Positions 27,231 to 37,709 of a DNA stretch of 64,000 nucleotides are shown piece by piece. The number at the start of each line of letters is the position of its first letter. The first letter of the stretch is position 1. A program made the position numbers and the translations under genes. Below the pieces are notes generated by a model. That model did not search any database, was not told where the DNA came from, and was given only the letters and a program-made list of their open reading frames with translations. The stretch lies in assembly GCF_000452705.1 (NCBI RefSeq), contig NZ_CP007014.1, positions 372,001-436,000 on the forward strand. Reading direction: 5' to 3'. The stretch comes from Pseudomonas syringae CC1557 (lineage in GTDB: Bacteria; Pseudomonadota; Gammaproteobacteria; Pseudomonadales; Pseudomonadaceae).

Positions 27231-29450
27231 CTAATAAAGATCCACCGGGTCGACATCCAGCGACCATCGAACCTGTCGGCCGCTGGGCATTTGCTCCAGC
27301 GCCAGCAGCCAGGTGCTGAGCAATTTGTGCAGCGGCGCACGCGCGCTGGACTGCACCAGTAACTGCGCGCGATAGCGCCCGGCGCGGCGCTCCATGGGCG
27401 CTGGAACCGGGCCCAGCAGCTCTATGCCACCCAGGCTCATCTGCGCCAGAAGCTGTTCGGCCTCGCTGCACGCCTGATCAAGGAAGGCTTCAGCCTGACC
27501 AGGCTTGTGGGCTTCGGCGCGCAGCAGTGCCAGGTGCGAAAACGGCGGCAAACCGGCCGAGCGGCGCTCGCTCAAGGCCTGCTCGGCGAACGCGAAATAC
27601 CCCTGTTCGGTGAGCTGAATCAACAGCGGATGGTCGGCCAGATGGGTCTGGATGATGACTTTGCCCGGCTCTTCTGCCCGCCCTGCGCGCCCGGCGACCT
27701 GCACGATCAACTGTGCCATGCGCTCGCTGGCCCGGAAGTCGCCGGAAAACAGGCCGCCGTCGGCGTCGAGAATCGACACCAGCGTCACCCTTGGAAAGTG
27801 ATGGCCCTTGGCGAGCATCTGGGTGCCGACCAGAATGCACGGCTGACCGCGCTGGATGGTTGCGAACAGTTGGTTCATGGCGTCCTTGCGCGAGGTGCTG
27901 TCGCGATCGACGCGCAGTACCGGGAAGTCCGGGAACATGATTCCCAGCCGCTCTTCGGCGCGCTCGGTGCCCGCGCCGACGGGGCGTAAATCCACTTTTC
28001 CGCACGACGGGCACTGGCGCGGTACGCGTTCAACATAGCCGCAGTGGTGGCAACGCAGTTCGCCGGAACGCTGGTGCACCGTCATGCGCGCGTCGCAGCG
28101 CTGGCAGCCGGACATCCAGCCGCAATCGTGGCACAACAACGTCGGTGCAAAGCCGCGGCGGTTGAGAAACACCAGCACCTGCTGGCCCGCTGCAAGCGTC
28201 TGACCGATGGCCTGTTGCATCGGCCCGGAAATCCCGCTGTCGAGCGGTCTGCTTTTGACATCCAGACGCATGAAGCGTGGCTGTTGCGCGCCGCCTGCGC
28301 GCTGGTTCAGGCGCAGCAGACCGTAGCGTCCGGTGTAGGCGTTGTGCAGACTTTCCAGAGACGGCGTGGCCGAGCCGAGCACGATTGGGATGTTTTCCTG
28401 ACGGGCCCTCACCAATGCCAGGTCGCGGGCGTGGTAACGCAGACCTTCCTGCTGTTTATAGGAGCCGTCGTGTTCTTCGTCGATGATGATCAGACCGGGG
28501 TTCTTCATCGGCGTGAACAGTGCCGAGCGCGTACCGATAATAATGTCGGCCTCGCCATCTCGGGCGGCCAGCCAGGCGTCCAGTCGTTCACGGTCGTTTA
28601 CTGCGGAATGCACCAAGGCAATGCGGGCATTGAAGCGTTGTTCGAAGCGCGCCAGGGTTTGCGGCCCGAGGTTGATTTCCGGAATCAGCACCAGCGCCTG
28701 TTTGCCGGCCTCCAGCGTTTCGCGGATCAGTTGCAAGTAGACCTCGGTCTTGCCGCTGCCTGTTACGCCGGCCAGCAAAAACGCGTGAAAACTGTCGAAC
28801 CCGGCACGAATTGCCTCGTAGGCGGCCCGTTGCTCGGTATTGAGTGGCAGTTCCGGTTGCGCCAGCCAATGCTCATGGCGAGCACTGGGGGCATGGCTGC
28901 GAACCTCCACATACACCAGCTCTTTGGCCAGCAGCAGGTTGAGGCTGTCTTTATTAAGCATCAGCTTACTGAGCAACTGATGCGCCACGCCGTGTGGATG
29001 CTGGGCGAGGGTGGTCAGGGCTTCACGCTGTTTGGGGGCGCGGGCGATACGCGGGTCGTCGACGCTGGCATTCTCGGTCACGTGCCAGAAGCGTTCCTGG
29101 CGGCTCTCGGCCAGTTCGCCCTGACGCAGCAGCACCGGCAAGGCCCAGCTCAGCGTGTCACCCAGGCTGTGCTGATAATACTGCGACGTCCACAGGCACA
29201 GCTTGAACAGCGCGGGCGGCAGCGGCGCTTCGCTGTCGAGCAGGGCGATGGCGGGTTTGAGCTTTTCGGCAGGCACTTCGCTGTGATCGACCACCTCCAC
29301 CAGAATGCCGACCATCTCCCGGCGCCCGAATGGCACCCGCAGGCGCATGCCGGGCTGCAAGGCGCTGCGCAACACACCGGCAGGGGCGCGGTAGTCGAAC
29401 AGGCGGCGAAGCGGCGAGGGCAGGGCAAGGCGCAGGATGGCGTCGGGCAC
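27231..29450 (-). CDS. priA: Primosomal protein N' (replication restart helicase)
   Basis: Superfamily 2 3'-5' helicase of 739 residues that reloads the replisome at stalled forks. The N-terminal 3'-DNA-end-binding domain covers about 1-110. Walker A GVTGSGKT is at residues 228-235, the DEEHD box follows in LIIIDEEHDGSY, and helicase motif III reads LGSATPSLES. The zinc-binding segment has paired Cys (CHDCGWMSGCQRC, CHHCG, CPSCGK). Motif VI is QVAGRAGRAEEPG. The start is ATG 29450. It is divergent from rpmE, an arrangement conserved in Pseudomonas. Confidence 0.96.
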   Translation of the reverse strand: MPDAILRLALPSPLRRLFDYRAPAGVLRSALQPGMRLRVPFGRREMVGILVEVVDHSEVPAEKLKPAIALLDSEAPLPPALFKLCLWTSQYYQHSLGDTLSWALPVLLRQGELAESRQERFWHVTENASVDDPRIARAPKQREALTTLAQHPHGVAHQLLSKLMLNKDSLNLLLAKELVYVEVRSHAPSARHEHWLAQPELPLNTEQRAAYEAIRAGFDSFHAFLLAGVTGSGKTEVYLQLIRETLEAGKQALVLIPEINLGPQTLARFEQRFNARIALVHSAVNDRERLDAWLAARDGEADIIIGTRSALFTPMKNPGLIIIDEEHDGSYKQQEGLRYHARDLALVRARQENIPIVLGSATPSLESLHNAYTGRYGLLRLNQRAGGAQQPRFMRLDVKSRPLDSGISGPMQQAIGQTLAAGQQVLVFLNRRGFAPTLLCHDCGWMSGCQRCDARMTVHQRSGELRCHHCGYVERVPRQCPSCGKVDLRPVGAGTERAEERLGIMFPDFPVLRVDRDSTSRKDAMNQLFATIQRGQPCILVGTQMLAKGHHFPRVTLVSILDADGGLFSGDFRASERMAQLIVQVAGRAGRAEEPGKVIIQTHLADHPLLIQLTEQGYFAFAEQALSERRSAGLPPFSHLALLRAEAHKPGQAEAFLDQACSEAEQLLAQMSLGGIELLGPVPAPMERRAGRYRAQLLVQSSARAPLHKLLSTWLLALEQMPSGRQVRWSLDVDPVDLY

Positions 29451-29616
29451 GCGGTATTTCCCTGTGATGAAGAGTGGCGAAGGCGCGATCTTAGCAGACG
29501 GCCGGTGTGAAGGTTCGCTTGCATCGGTGCAATTGTCTGGTACTATCCGCAGCCTATTTCCGTGCGGTATTCAACAATTGTGTTGGGTGGCGGCGCGTTA
29601 GACCGAGGAAGTACCG

Positions 29617-29844
29617 ATGAAAGCTGATATCCATCCAGTTTACGAAGCCATTGACGCGACCTGCAGCTGCGGCAATGTCATCAAAACCCGTTCCACTCTG
29701 ACCGGCCCTTTGAGCCTGGACGTGTGCAACGAGTGCCACCCGTTCTACACCGGCAAGCAGAAGATGCTTGACGTTGGCGGCCGTGTCGACAAGTTCAAAT
29801 CCCGTTTCGGTGCGTTCGGCGCAACCAAAGCGAAGCAAGACTGA
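29617..29844 (+). CDS. rpmE: Ribosomal protein L31 (zinc form)
   Basis: Large-subunit ribosomal protein, 75 residues. It is the zinc-containing type: Cys16, Cys18, Cys37 and Cys40 are all present (TCSCG and CNECH), so this is not the zinc-free paralogue RpmE2. The central [19 protein letters not shown] is diagnostic. The start is ATG 29617, with GAGGAAG upstream. A strong hairpin and T-tract follow 40 bases after the stop. Confidence 0.97.
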   Translation: MKADIHPVYEAIDATCSCGNVIKTRSTLTGPLSLDVCNECHPFYTGKQKMLDVGGRVDKFKSRFGAFGATKAKQD

Positions 29845-29862
29845 AGCTGAGCTGGCTGCCCC

Positions 29863-30666
29863 TTGGGCATTTCCAGGCTGCTTGAAAAGACGCCCCTTGT
29901 GGGCGTCTTTTTTATGTCCGCAATTTGGCTGTCCGGCGCACAGGCATTCTGCCCCGCGCCAGCCTCCTTGCCTGTTGTGCAGGTACAGCGGGTTGTCGAC
30001 GGCGACACGCTGCGTTTGTCCGATGGCCGTAGTGTGCGGATGATCGGGCTGAACACACCTGAAACCGGCAAAAAGGGCCAGTCTGCCGAGCCTTTCGCTG
30101 AAGCTGCCAAGCGCAGGCTGCAAGCACTGGTGGACGCCAGCGGCGGTCAGGTCAGTCTGCGCGTGGGTCAGCAGGGCAAGGACCATTACGGCCGCACGCT
30201 GGCCAACCTCTACGGGCGTGACGGTGCCAACCTCGAAGCGCAATTGCTCAGCGAAGGTCTGGGCTATCTGGTAGCGGTCGCGCCCAACGTCGCGCTGGTC
30301 GATTGTCAGCAAAGTGCAGAACTCCAGGCGCGTCAGGCCAGGCTGGGTCTATGGCGCAGCTCACCTGTGCAAGCGTCAGACACCCTCGATAAAAGCGGCT
30401 TTGCCTTGGTGTCTGGTCAGGTCAAGAGCGTGCAGCGCAACCGCGGCGGCGTCTGGATCGAGTTGAAGGGCTCTCTTGTGCTACGCATTGCGCCTGACAA
30501 GATGTCCGGCTTTGACATGGCGATGCTCGAACGCCTCAAGGGCCGGAAAATCGAAGCGCGCGGCTGGGTGGTGGATCGCTCCCGGCGCGGTGGCCTGAAG
30601 CCCGGGCAGCCACGCTGGCTGCTGCCGTTGACGCACCCTGCGATGCTGGGCCTGTCCGCTATATAA
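29863..30666 (+). CDS. Exported thermonuclease (SNase) family protein
   Basis: Staphylococcal-nuclease-fold protein. The catalytic core shows VDGDTLRL (metal-binding Asp), VRMIGLNTPE (catalytic Arg and metal ligand) and GKDHYGRTLANLY with its second Arg. The start is unclear. From TTG 29863 the protein (267 residues) begins with a plausible signal peptide, LLEKTPLVGVFFMSAIWLSG followed by AQA. From ATG 29914 (250 residues) it loses most of that hydrophobic stretch and has no good ribosome site. I prefer the longer form, with low confidence in the exact codon. The signal-peptide codons coincide with the rpmE terminator hairpin. The target is probably nucleic acid outside the cytoplasm. Confidence 0.78.
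   Translation: MGISRLLEKTPLVGVFFMSAIWLSGAQAFCPAPASLPVVQVQRVVDGDTLRLSDGRSVRMIGLNTPETGKKGQSAEPFAEAAKRRLQALVDASGGQVSLRVGQQGKDHYGRTLANLYGRDGANLEAQLLSEGLGYLVAVAPNVALVDCQQSAELQARQARLGLWRSSPVQASDTLDKSGFALVSGQVKSVQRNRGGVWIELKGSLVLRIAPDKMSGFDMAMLERLKGRKIEARGWVVDRSRRGGLKPGQPRWLLPLTHPAMLGLSAI
29885..29913 (+). terminator. rpmE rho-independent terminator
   Basis: AAAAGACGCCC (29885-29895), loop CTTGT, GGGCGTCTTTT (29901-29911), then TT: a perfect 11-base-pair stem with a T-tract. It overlaps the likely 5' coding part of the thermonuclease gene. Confidence 0.85.
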
Positions 30667-30786
30667 GCGTAAAGTCTAACCCCGCGCCTCTTGACAGCAG
30701 TGACTGGTCAGTCTTGTTAGGACCAGGCATCTTGCGTATCCTCGGCGGTCCGTCTGTCCCACAGTAAAAAAAGCGGAATCCAATAC

Positions 30787-32055
30787 ATGTCAGATCTGAA
30801 AACTGCCGCGCTCGAATATCATGCCAATCCTCGTCCGGGGAAGCTGAGCGTCGAACTCACCAAGCCGACCGCAACCGCTCGTGACCTGGCTCTGGCCTAC
30901 AGCCCTGGCGTTGCTGAACCCGTGCGTGAAATCGCCCGTGACCCTGAGCTGGCTTACAAGTACACCGGCAAAGGCAATCTGGTAGCAGTTATTTCCGATG
31001 GCACCGCGATTCTCGGCCTCGGCGATCTGGGTCCATTGGCTTCCAAGCCAGTCATGGAAGGTAAAGGGGTTCTGTTCAAGCGTTTCGCCGGTATCGACGT
31101 TTTCGATATCGAAGTCGACTCCGAGAGCCCGCAGGCCTTCATCGACACCGTCAAGCGTATCTCCATCACCTTCGGTGGCATCAACCTGGAAGACATCAAG
31201 GCACCTGAGTGCTTTGAAATCGAGAAAGCGCTGATCGAACAGTGCGACATCCCGGTTTTCCACGATGACCAGCACGGCACCGCTATCGTGACCGCAGCCG
31301 GTATGATAAACGCGCTGGAAATCGTCGGCAAAACCCTCGATACCGCGAAGATCGTCTGCCTGGGCGCTGGCGCTGCTGCCATCTCGTGCATGAAGCTGCT
31401 GGTGAGCATGGGCGCGAAGATCGAAAATATCTTTATGGTCGACCGTACCGGTGTGATCCACTCCGGCCGTACCGATCTGAACCAGTACAAGGCAGTTTTT
31501 GCGCACGCGACCGAAAAGCGCTCGCTGACCGACGCGCTGGACGGTGCCGATGTGTTCGTTGGCCTTTCCGGTCCGAAGCTGCTGAGCGCCGAAAACCTCA
31601 AGCTGATGGCCAAGGACCCGATCGTGTTTGCCTGCTCGAACCCTGATCCGGAAATTTCCCCGGAACTGGCTCACGCTACCCGCAGCGACGTGATCATGGC
31701 GACTGGTCGTTCGGACTACCCGAACCAGGTCAACAATGTGCTGGGCTTCCCGTTCATCTTCCGTGGAGCTCTGGACGTTCGCGCCAAGCGCATCAACGAA
31801 GAAATGAAAATCGCTGCGGCAAACGCCCTGCGTGAACTGGCCAAGCTGCCGGTGCCTCAGGAAGTCTGCGACGCCTACGGCGGCATCAAACTGGAATTCG
31901 GTCGTGAGTACATCATCCCGAAGCCAATGGACACCCGCCTGCTGGGCCTGATCGCCGACGCGGTCGCCAAGGCTGCCATTGAAAGTGGCGTTGCCACCCT
32001 GCCGTATCCGAAGCATTACCCGCTGACCAGCGTGGACGACGTGTTCAACGGCTGA
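30787..32055 (+). CDS. maeB: Malic enzyme (oxaloacetate-decarboxylating malate dehydrogenase)
   Basis: Converts malate to pyruvate and CO2 with reduction of NAD(P). It has 422 residues: malic domain at about 15-150 (AYSPGVAEPVREI, then VLFKRFAGIDVFDIEVD) and NAD(P)-binding domain with CLGAGAAAISCMKLL. Metal and substrate contacts are in HDDQHGTAIVT, and FACSNPDPEISPE is intact. It lacks the C-terminal phosphotransacetylase-like domain of E. coli MaeB, the normal short form in pseudomonads. The start is ATG 30787. A TTGACA at 30691 may be its -35 element, without a convincing -10. A strong terminator follows. Confidence 0.93.
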   Translation: MSDLKTAALEYHANPRPGKLSVELTKPTATARDLALAYSPGVAEPVREIARDPELAYKYTGKGNLVAVISDGTAILGLGDLGPLASKPVMEGKGVLFKRFAGIDVFDIEVDSESPQAFIDTVKRISITFGGINLEDIKAPECFEIEKALIEQCDIPVFHDDQHGTAIVTAAGMINALEIVGKTLDTAKIVCLGAGAAAISCMKLLVSMGAKIENIFMVDRTGVIHSGRTDLNQYKAVFAHATEKRSLTDALDGADVFVGLSGPKLLSAENLKLMAKDPIVFACSNPDPEISPELAHATRSDVIMATGRSDYPNQVNNVLGFPFIFRGALDVRAKRINEEMKIAAANALRELAKLPVPQEVCDAYGGIKLEFGREYIIPKPMDTRLLGLIADAVAKAAIESGVATLPYPKHYPLTSVDDVFNG

Positions 32056-32065
32056 TCACGCAGCA

Positions 32066-32098
32066 ATAAAAAACCCCTGCAGCGATGCAGGGGTTTTT
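32066..32098 (+). terminator. maeB rho-independent terminator
   Basis: AAACCCCTGCA (32071-32081), loop GCGA, TGCAGGGGTTT (32086-32096) with flanking A and T runs. This is a strong stem with a seven-T tail, and the A-run on the other side allows bidirectional use. Confidence 0.92.
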
Positions 32099-32157
32099 TT
32101 ATGTCCGGGGTTTGGCTGGTCGCCGCACACCTCTCGCTCTGGCTCCGTCAATCAAGA

Positions 32158-32265
32158 CCTGACGCAGAGCGTCCAGAACTACGTACCGATGCGGAGCGTC
32201 GGCACGATAGGTTCAGTCACCACTGGCCTCTTCGCGAGCAAGCGAAGCGTCGCCCGGCGTCACGC
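32158..32265. repeat. REP-like repeats of both classes
   Basis: GACGCAGAGCGTCCAGAACTACGTACCG and a GATGCGGAGCGTCGGCACGATAG unit of the first class are followed by the second-class unit CTTCGCGAGCAAGCGAAGCGTCGCCCGG (about 32230-32257), as at 17.65 kb. They fill the gap between the maeB terminator and the convergent ponA end; no gene is seen. Confidence 0.75.
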
Positions 32266-32274
32266 ATCTGTGTA

Positions 32275-34719
32275 TCAGAACAGATCGATAGGCGCAGACT
32301 CGTCTGCTGGCAGTGGGCTGCCAGGGGCGCTGCTGCCGCCCAGTTCGTTGACGCTAGGTGGCGTGTCTTCGCTCTTGAATAGCTCAAAGAACGCATTCGG
32401 CGTGCTCGGCGTTGCCGCGCGACCGCTCAATGGGTCAACCCGCAGGCTGAGGATGCCATCCGGTTCTGCCTGCTGGTGCGGCGGCTTGTCCTTGAGCGCA
32501 GCGCTCATGTAGTCCATCCAGATCGGCAACGAAACCGTACCGCCAAACTCATGACGCCCAAGGCTCTCGGGTTGGTCGAAACCGCTCCATACCGTTGTGA
32601 CGTAGTCCGCGTTGTAGCCGGAGAACCACGCATCCTTGGAGTCGTTGGTCGTACCGGTCTTGCCTGCAATGTCCGGGCGATTCATGGACAGCGCGCGACG
32701 CCCCGTGCCGCGCTTGATCACGTCCTGCAGCATGCTGTTCAGAATGTACGTCGTGCGGCCATCCACGATGCGCTCTGCAAAGGCAGGCGCTTGCGGTTCA
32801 GCGGGCGTGCCCGGTGCAGTGGTGGCCACGCTCGGGGTGTCGTGTACGGCAAAGGTCGACGTATTCGGCGCAGTTTTGACGTCGTTGGCCGGAACGCTTG
32901 GCGGGTTGGCGACGAACAGCGTCTGGCCGTCACGGTTCTCGATGGTCTGGATCAGATAAGGACTGACCTTATAGCCGCCGTTGGCAAAGGTCGCCCAACC
33001 GGTCGCGATTTCCATCGGGGTCAGTGTTGCCGTACCCAGGGCCAGCGACAGGTTGCGCGGCAGGTCCTGTTTCGAGAAGCCGAAGCGGGTGATGTAATCG
33101 ATGGTGCTGTCGATGCCCAGTGCCTGAAGCAGACGGATGGACACCAGGTTACGCGACTTGTACAGCGCTTCTCGCAGGCGGATCGGGCCGAGGAACGTGT
33201 TGGTGTCGTTTTTCGGACGCCATACCTTGTCCAGATATTCGTCGACGAACACGATAGGGGCGTCGTTCACCAGGCTTGAAGCGGTGTAGCCGTTGTCGAG
33301 TGCGGCACTGTAGATGAACGGCTTGAAGCTTGAACCCGGCTGACGCTTGGCCTGCATGGCCCGGTTGTAGTTGCTCTGCTCGAACGCGAATCCGCCCACC
33401 AGTGCCCGAATGGCGCCATTCTGCGGGTCAAGCGAAACCAGTGCGCTTTGCGCGACGGGAATTTGACTGAATTTCAGCGAGCCATCGTCCTGACGCAGCA
33501 AGCGAACCAGATCACCGACCTTTGCAACGTCGCCCGGCTGCTTGGGATTGGCGCCCAGGCTGTTGGTATTCAGGTAAGGACGCGCCCATTTCATGGTGGC
33601 CCAGTCGACGTTTTCTTCCTTCTCGCCGTTACGGGTCAACACGCGCAACCCGGTCTTGTCGACCTGGATCACGATGGCAGGCTCAAGGCCGTTGATCGTA
33701 CGCTGCTTGGTGAGTTCCTGTACCCAGTTGGCGCGGGTCATGCCAGCAAAACGGCTTTCCGGCCCGCGATAGCCATGACGCTGGTCGTAGTCGATCAGGC
33801 CCTGCTGGATAGCCTTGTTGGCGTGCTCCTGCAAGTCGCTCGGCACCGTGGTAGTGACGCGGAAGCCCTCTGTATAGGCCTCGCTGCCATAACGGCCGAC
33901 CATTTCCGCACGCGCCATTTCAGCGATGTACGGTGCATTCACTTCCGGCGTAGGGACGTGGTAGCTGGCGTTGAGTGGCTCGTTCAGTGCAGCCTGGTAG
34001 GCCGTCTGATCGATCTTGCCCAGGCGGTACATGCGTCCGAGGATCCAGTCACGACGTTCCTTGGCGCGGGTCGGGTTGGCCAACGGGTTGAAGCGTGAAG
34101 GTGCCTTGGGCAGACCGGCAATCATGGCCATTTGCGCAAGGCTTACATCGCGAATCGATTTGCCATAGTAGACTTGCGCCGCTGCCTCGATACCGTAGGC
34201 CCGGTTACCCAGATAAATCTTGTTTACGTACAGCTCGAGAATCTCGTCCTTGGTGAGTTGGCGCTCGATTTGCAAGGCAAGAAGGATCTCGGTGGTTTTG
34301 CGTGAAAAGCTTCTTTCGCTGGTCAGGAAAAAGTTCTTCGCGACCTGCATGGTGATGGTACTGCCGCCCGATTGAATGTGGCCGCTCTTGACCAGTTGCG
34401 AGGCGGCGCGCATCAGGCTGCCTGGATCGACACCGTAGTGATTGGCGAAATTGTCATCTTCGGCTGATAGCAGTGCATTGATGAAGTTGGGCGGGATTTC
34501 GGCAAAGCGAATCGGCGTGCGGCGCATTTCGCCAAATTCGGCAATCAGCTTGCCGTCGCTGCTGAACACGCGCAGGGGAATTTGCAGTTGGATGCTTCGC
34601 AGCGCCTCAACGGATGGCAGGGTCGGACTCAAGTAGAGAAACGCGCCGCTCAGGCCGAGTAACAGCGAGCAGAAGACCGCGACGAGGGACCACCACAAAA
34701 ACTTCAGCAGGCGTATCAA
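32275..34719 (-). CDS. ponA: Penicillin-binding protein 1A (class A bifunctional)
   Basis: Inner-membrane peptidoglycan polymerase and crosslinker, 814 residues. A membrane anchor lies at about 8-30. The GT51 glycosyltransferase domain has catalytic Glu87 in SAEDDNFANHYG, plus GGSTITMQVAKNFFL and the QIERQLTKDEILELYVN stretch. An OB-like insert follows. The transpeptidase motifs are GSSFKPFIY (SxxK serine), KSRNLVS (SxN) and KTGTTNDSKDAW (KTG). The start is ATG 34719. It is divergent from pilM, as in other Pseudomonas, and probably driven by a TATAAT promoter near 34.8 kb. Confidence 0.95.
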   Translation of the reverse strand: MIRLLKFLWWSLVAVFCSLLLGLSGAFLYLSPTLPSVEALRSIQLQIPLRVFSSDGKLIAEFGEMRRTPIRFAEIPPNFINALLSAEDDNFANHYGVDPGSLMRAASQLVKSGHIQSGGSTITMQVAKNFFLTSERSFSRKTTEILLALQIERQLTKDEILELYVNKIYLGNRAYGIEAAAQVYYGKSIRDVSLAQMAMIAGLPKAPSRFNPLANPTRAKERRDWILGRMYRLGKIDQTAYQAALNEPLNASYHVPTPEVNAPYIAEMARAEMVGRYGSEAYTEGFRVTTTVPSDLQEHANKAIQQGLIDYDQRHGYRGPESRFAGMTRANWVQELTKQRTINGLEPAIVIQVDKTGLRVLTRNGEKEENVDWATMKWARPYLNTNSLGANPKQPGDVAKVGDLVRLLRQDDGSLKFSQIPVAQSALVSLDPQNGAIRALVGGFAFEQSNYNRAMQAKRQPGSSFKPFIYSAALDNGYTASSLVNDAPIVFVDEYLDKVWRPKNDTNTFLGPIRLREALYKSRNLVSIRLLQALGIDSTIDYITRFGFSKQDLPRNLSLALGTATLTPMEIATGWATFANGGYKVSPYLIQTIENRDGQTLFVANPPSVPANDVKTAPNTSTFAVHDTPSVATTAPGTPAEPQAPAFAERIVDGRTTYILNSMLQDVIKRGTGRRALSMNRPDIAGKTGTTNDSKDAWFSGYNADYVTTVWSGFDQPESLGRHEFGGTVSLPIWMDYMSAALKDKPPHQQAEPDGILSLRVDPLSGRAATPSTPNAFFELFKSEDTPPSVNELGGSSAPGSPLPADESAPIDLF

Positions 34720-34813
34720 GGCTTTTGGATTTCCAGGAAAAATAATGGGTTAAGCGCAGGCATTTACAAATGAACATGCCTTGAAGCTTTGTTAAACGAA
34801 AAAAACGCTGTGC

Positions 34814-34840
34814 ATTATAAGCATTTTTCGTCCCCAAGCG
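34814..34840 (-). promoter_or_regulatory. Probable ponA promoter
   Basis: On the minus strand a perfect TATAAT (34814-34819) lies 95 bases before the ponA start. The upstream -35 position is weak (CTTGGG/GCTTGG). The 206-base ponA-pilM gap must also hold the pilM promoter, for which I see no clear box. Confidence 0.45.
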
Positions 34841-34898
34841 TGATTTGCGCTACTGTCAGGAATGTTGGCAGTGGCGTTGACCCGAAATAACTCCGTAA

Positions 34899-35989
<1,091 letters not shown>

Positions 35990-35990
<1 letters not shown>

Positions 35991-36565
35991 TGGCACGGAT
36001 CAACTTATTACCGTGGCGTGAAGAGCTTCGCGAAGAACGTAAAAAACGTTTTCTGACGGCATTGGTCGGCGTGCTGGTGGTGTCGGTCAGCATCCTGTTT
36101 CTGATCGATCGCTACGTCAGCAACGCCATTGAGCATCAGATGGCGCGTAATGCGTTTCTGCAGACGCAGATCGCCCAGCTGGATATCCGCATCAAAGAGA
36201 TCAGCGACCTCAAGGCGCGCCGCAAGCAATTACTGGAGCGCATGAAAATCATCCAGGACCTGCAAGGCAACCGTCCGGTCACGGGACGGGTGTTCGATCA
36301 ATTGGCGCGCACCCTGCCGGATGGCGTTTATTACTCGCAGGTCAAAATGACCAACAAGCTGATTGCCATCAACGGTGCTGCTGAATCCAACAACCGGGTT
36401 TCGGACCTGATGCGCAACCTTGAAGCCTCGGACTGGCTGGAAGCGCCAAGCCTGACCGAGGTCAAGGCCACCACTGCCGGTGCTGTGGATCAGGCCAACG
36501 TGTTTCAGTTGACCGTGCGTCAGACCCAGCCTCCGGTTGTCGCTGCCGAAGGAGCCAAGCCATGA
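35990..36565 (+). CDS. pilN: Type IV pilus assembly protein PilN
   Basis: Bitopic inner-membrane protein, 191 residues. The short cytoplasmic N-terminus MARINLLPWREE carries the conserved INLLPWR motif that binds PilM. One helix is at about 22-42 (FLTALVGVLVVSVSILFLI). A coiled coil (about 45-100) and a ferredoxin-like periplasmic domain follow and pair with PilO. The ATG overlaps the pilM stop (TGATG), and the stop overlaps pilO by four bases. Confidence 0.94.
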
Positions 36566-37185
36566 ACATGTCCGAATGGATGGACGGGCTTCGCAAGATC
36601 GATGTGAGCGAGCTGGATCTGAACAACCTCGGCTCCTGGCCAGCGGCGGTCAAGGCGATTGCCGGGCTGCTGGTGGCGATACTGATCTTTGCGCTGGGCT
36701 ACTTTTTCTTCATTCAGGATCTGGAGACCCAGCTCGACAGTGCGCAGGCCGGCGAAATGACCCTCAGGGAGCAGTATTCCAACAAGGCATTCCAGGCCGC
36801 CAACCTGGAGCCTTACAAGAAGCAGATGGAAGAGATGGAAAACACCTTTGGTGCGCTGCTGCGGCAACTGCCCAGCGACACCGAAGTGCCTGGGCTGCTT
36901 GAGGACATTACCCGCACTGGCCTTGGAAGCGGCCTTGAGTTCGAAGAGATCAAGCTGTTGCCCGAGGCGGTCCAGCAGTTCTATATCGAGCTGCCGATAC
37001 AGATCACGGTGGTCGGCGGCTATCACGATCTAGCGACTTTTGTCAGTGGTGTCGCCAGCCTGCCGCGCATCGTCACGTTGCATGATTTCGAGATCAAGCC
37101 GGTCGATCCCAAGGTCCCGACCAAGTTGCGCATGAGCATTCTGGCCAAGACCTACCGCTACAACGATGAAGGGCTGAAGAAATGA
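36562..37185 (+). CDS. pilO: Type IV pilus assembly protein PilO
   Basis: Partner of PilN in the inner-membrane alignment complex, 207 residues. One helix is at about 34-54 (AIAGLLVAILIFALGYFFFI). The coiled coil that follows contains LETQLDSAQAGEMTLREQY, and the periplasmic ferredoxin-like domain contains FYIELPIQITVVGGYHDLA. It has four-base overlaps with both pilN and pilP, so the subunits are translationally linked. Confidence 0.94.
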   Translation: MNMSEWMDGLRKIDVSELDLNNLGSWPAAVKAIAGLLVAILIFALGYFFFIQDLETQLDSAQAGEMTLREQYSNKAFQAANLEPYKKQMEEMENTFGALLRQLPSDTEVPGLLEDITRTGLGSGLEFEEIKLLPEAVQQFYIELPIQITVVGGYHDLATFVSGVASLPRIVTLHDFEIKPVDPKVPTKLRMSILAKTYRYNDEGLKK

Positions 37186-37709
37186 GGGCGGCGCGATTGT
37201 TGTGCGTCAGTATGGTTCTGGCCGGGCTGGCAGGTTGTGGCAACGACAATGATTTCGCCGACCTGACTGCGTTCATGGATCAGGCCAAGGCCCGTCCGAG
37301 TGGCACGATCGAGCCCCTGCCGAAATTTCGGCCGTATGAAGCATTTACCTATAATGCCGCGGCCCTGCGAAGCCCGTTTCAGCCGCCGGTCAAGATTGAC
37401 CTGCTGAATCGGCAGAAGGGCACGCGGCTGGTGGCTCCGGATGAAAACCGGGTCAGGCAGTTCCTTGAAGGGTTCAACATCGAGTCGTTCGAAATGGTCG
37501 GCACGATTGGCAATGGTTCGGGTACGTTCGCCCTGTTGCGCGGGGCAGGGGGCGTTCATCGCGTCAAGGTGGGAGATTACCTGGGCCGCAATAACGGACG
37601 GGTTGTGTCGGTCGGCGATGCGCAGGTCGATGTCATCGAAATTGTTCCTGACGGTGAGGGGGCCTGGCTGGAAAGGCCGCGCACCATCCAGCTCAAGGAA
37701 CGCTCATGA
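37182..37709 (+). CDS. pilP: Type IV pilus lipoprotein PilP
   Basis: A 175-residue inner-membrane lipoprotein linking PilNO to the secretin PilQ. The lipobox LAGLAGC puts the modified Cys at about residue 20, followed by Gly-Asn-Asp. A disordered linker precedes the C-terminal beta-sandwich (about 85-170, FEMVGTIGNGSGTFALLRG and HRVKVGDYLGRNNGRV). ATG 37182 overlaps pilO; the TGA overlaps the first possible pilQ ATG. Confidence 0.94.
   Translation: MRAARLLCVSMVLAGLAGCGNDNDFADLTAFMDQAKARPSGTIEPLPKFRPYEAFTYNAAALRSPFQPPVKIDLLNRQKGTRLVAPDENRVRQFLEGFNIESFEMVGTIGNGSGTFALLRGAGGVHRVKVGDYLGRNNGRVVSVGDAQVDVIEIVPDGEGAWLERPRTIQLKERS

Noticed and set aside
28044..29510. 488-codon plus-strand open frame
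   Set aside because: Antisense of priA; no motifs.
30787..32055. MaeB apparently truncated because it lacks the phosphotransacetylase-like domain
   Set aside because: The 422-residue form with complete malic and NAD(P) domains is normal in pseudomonads and is followed by its own strong terminator.
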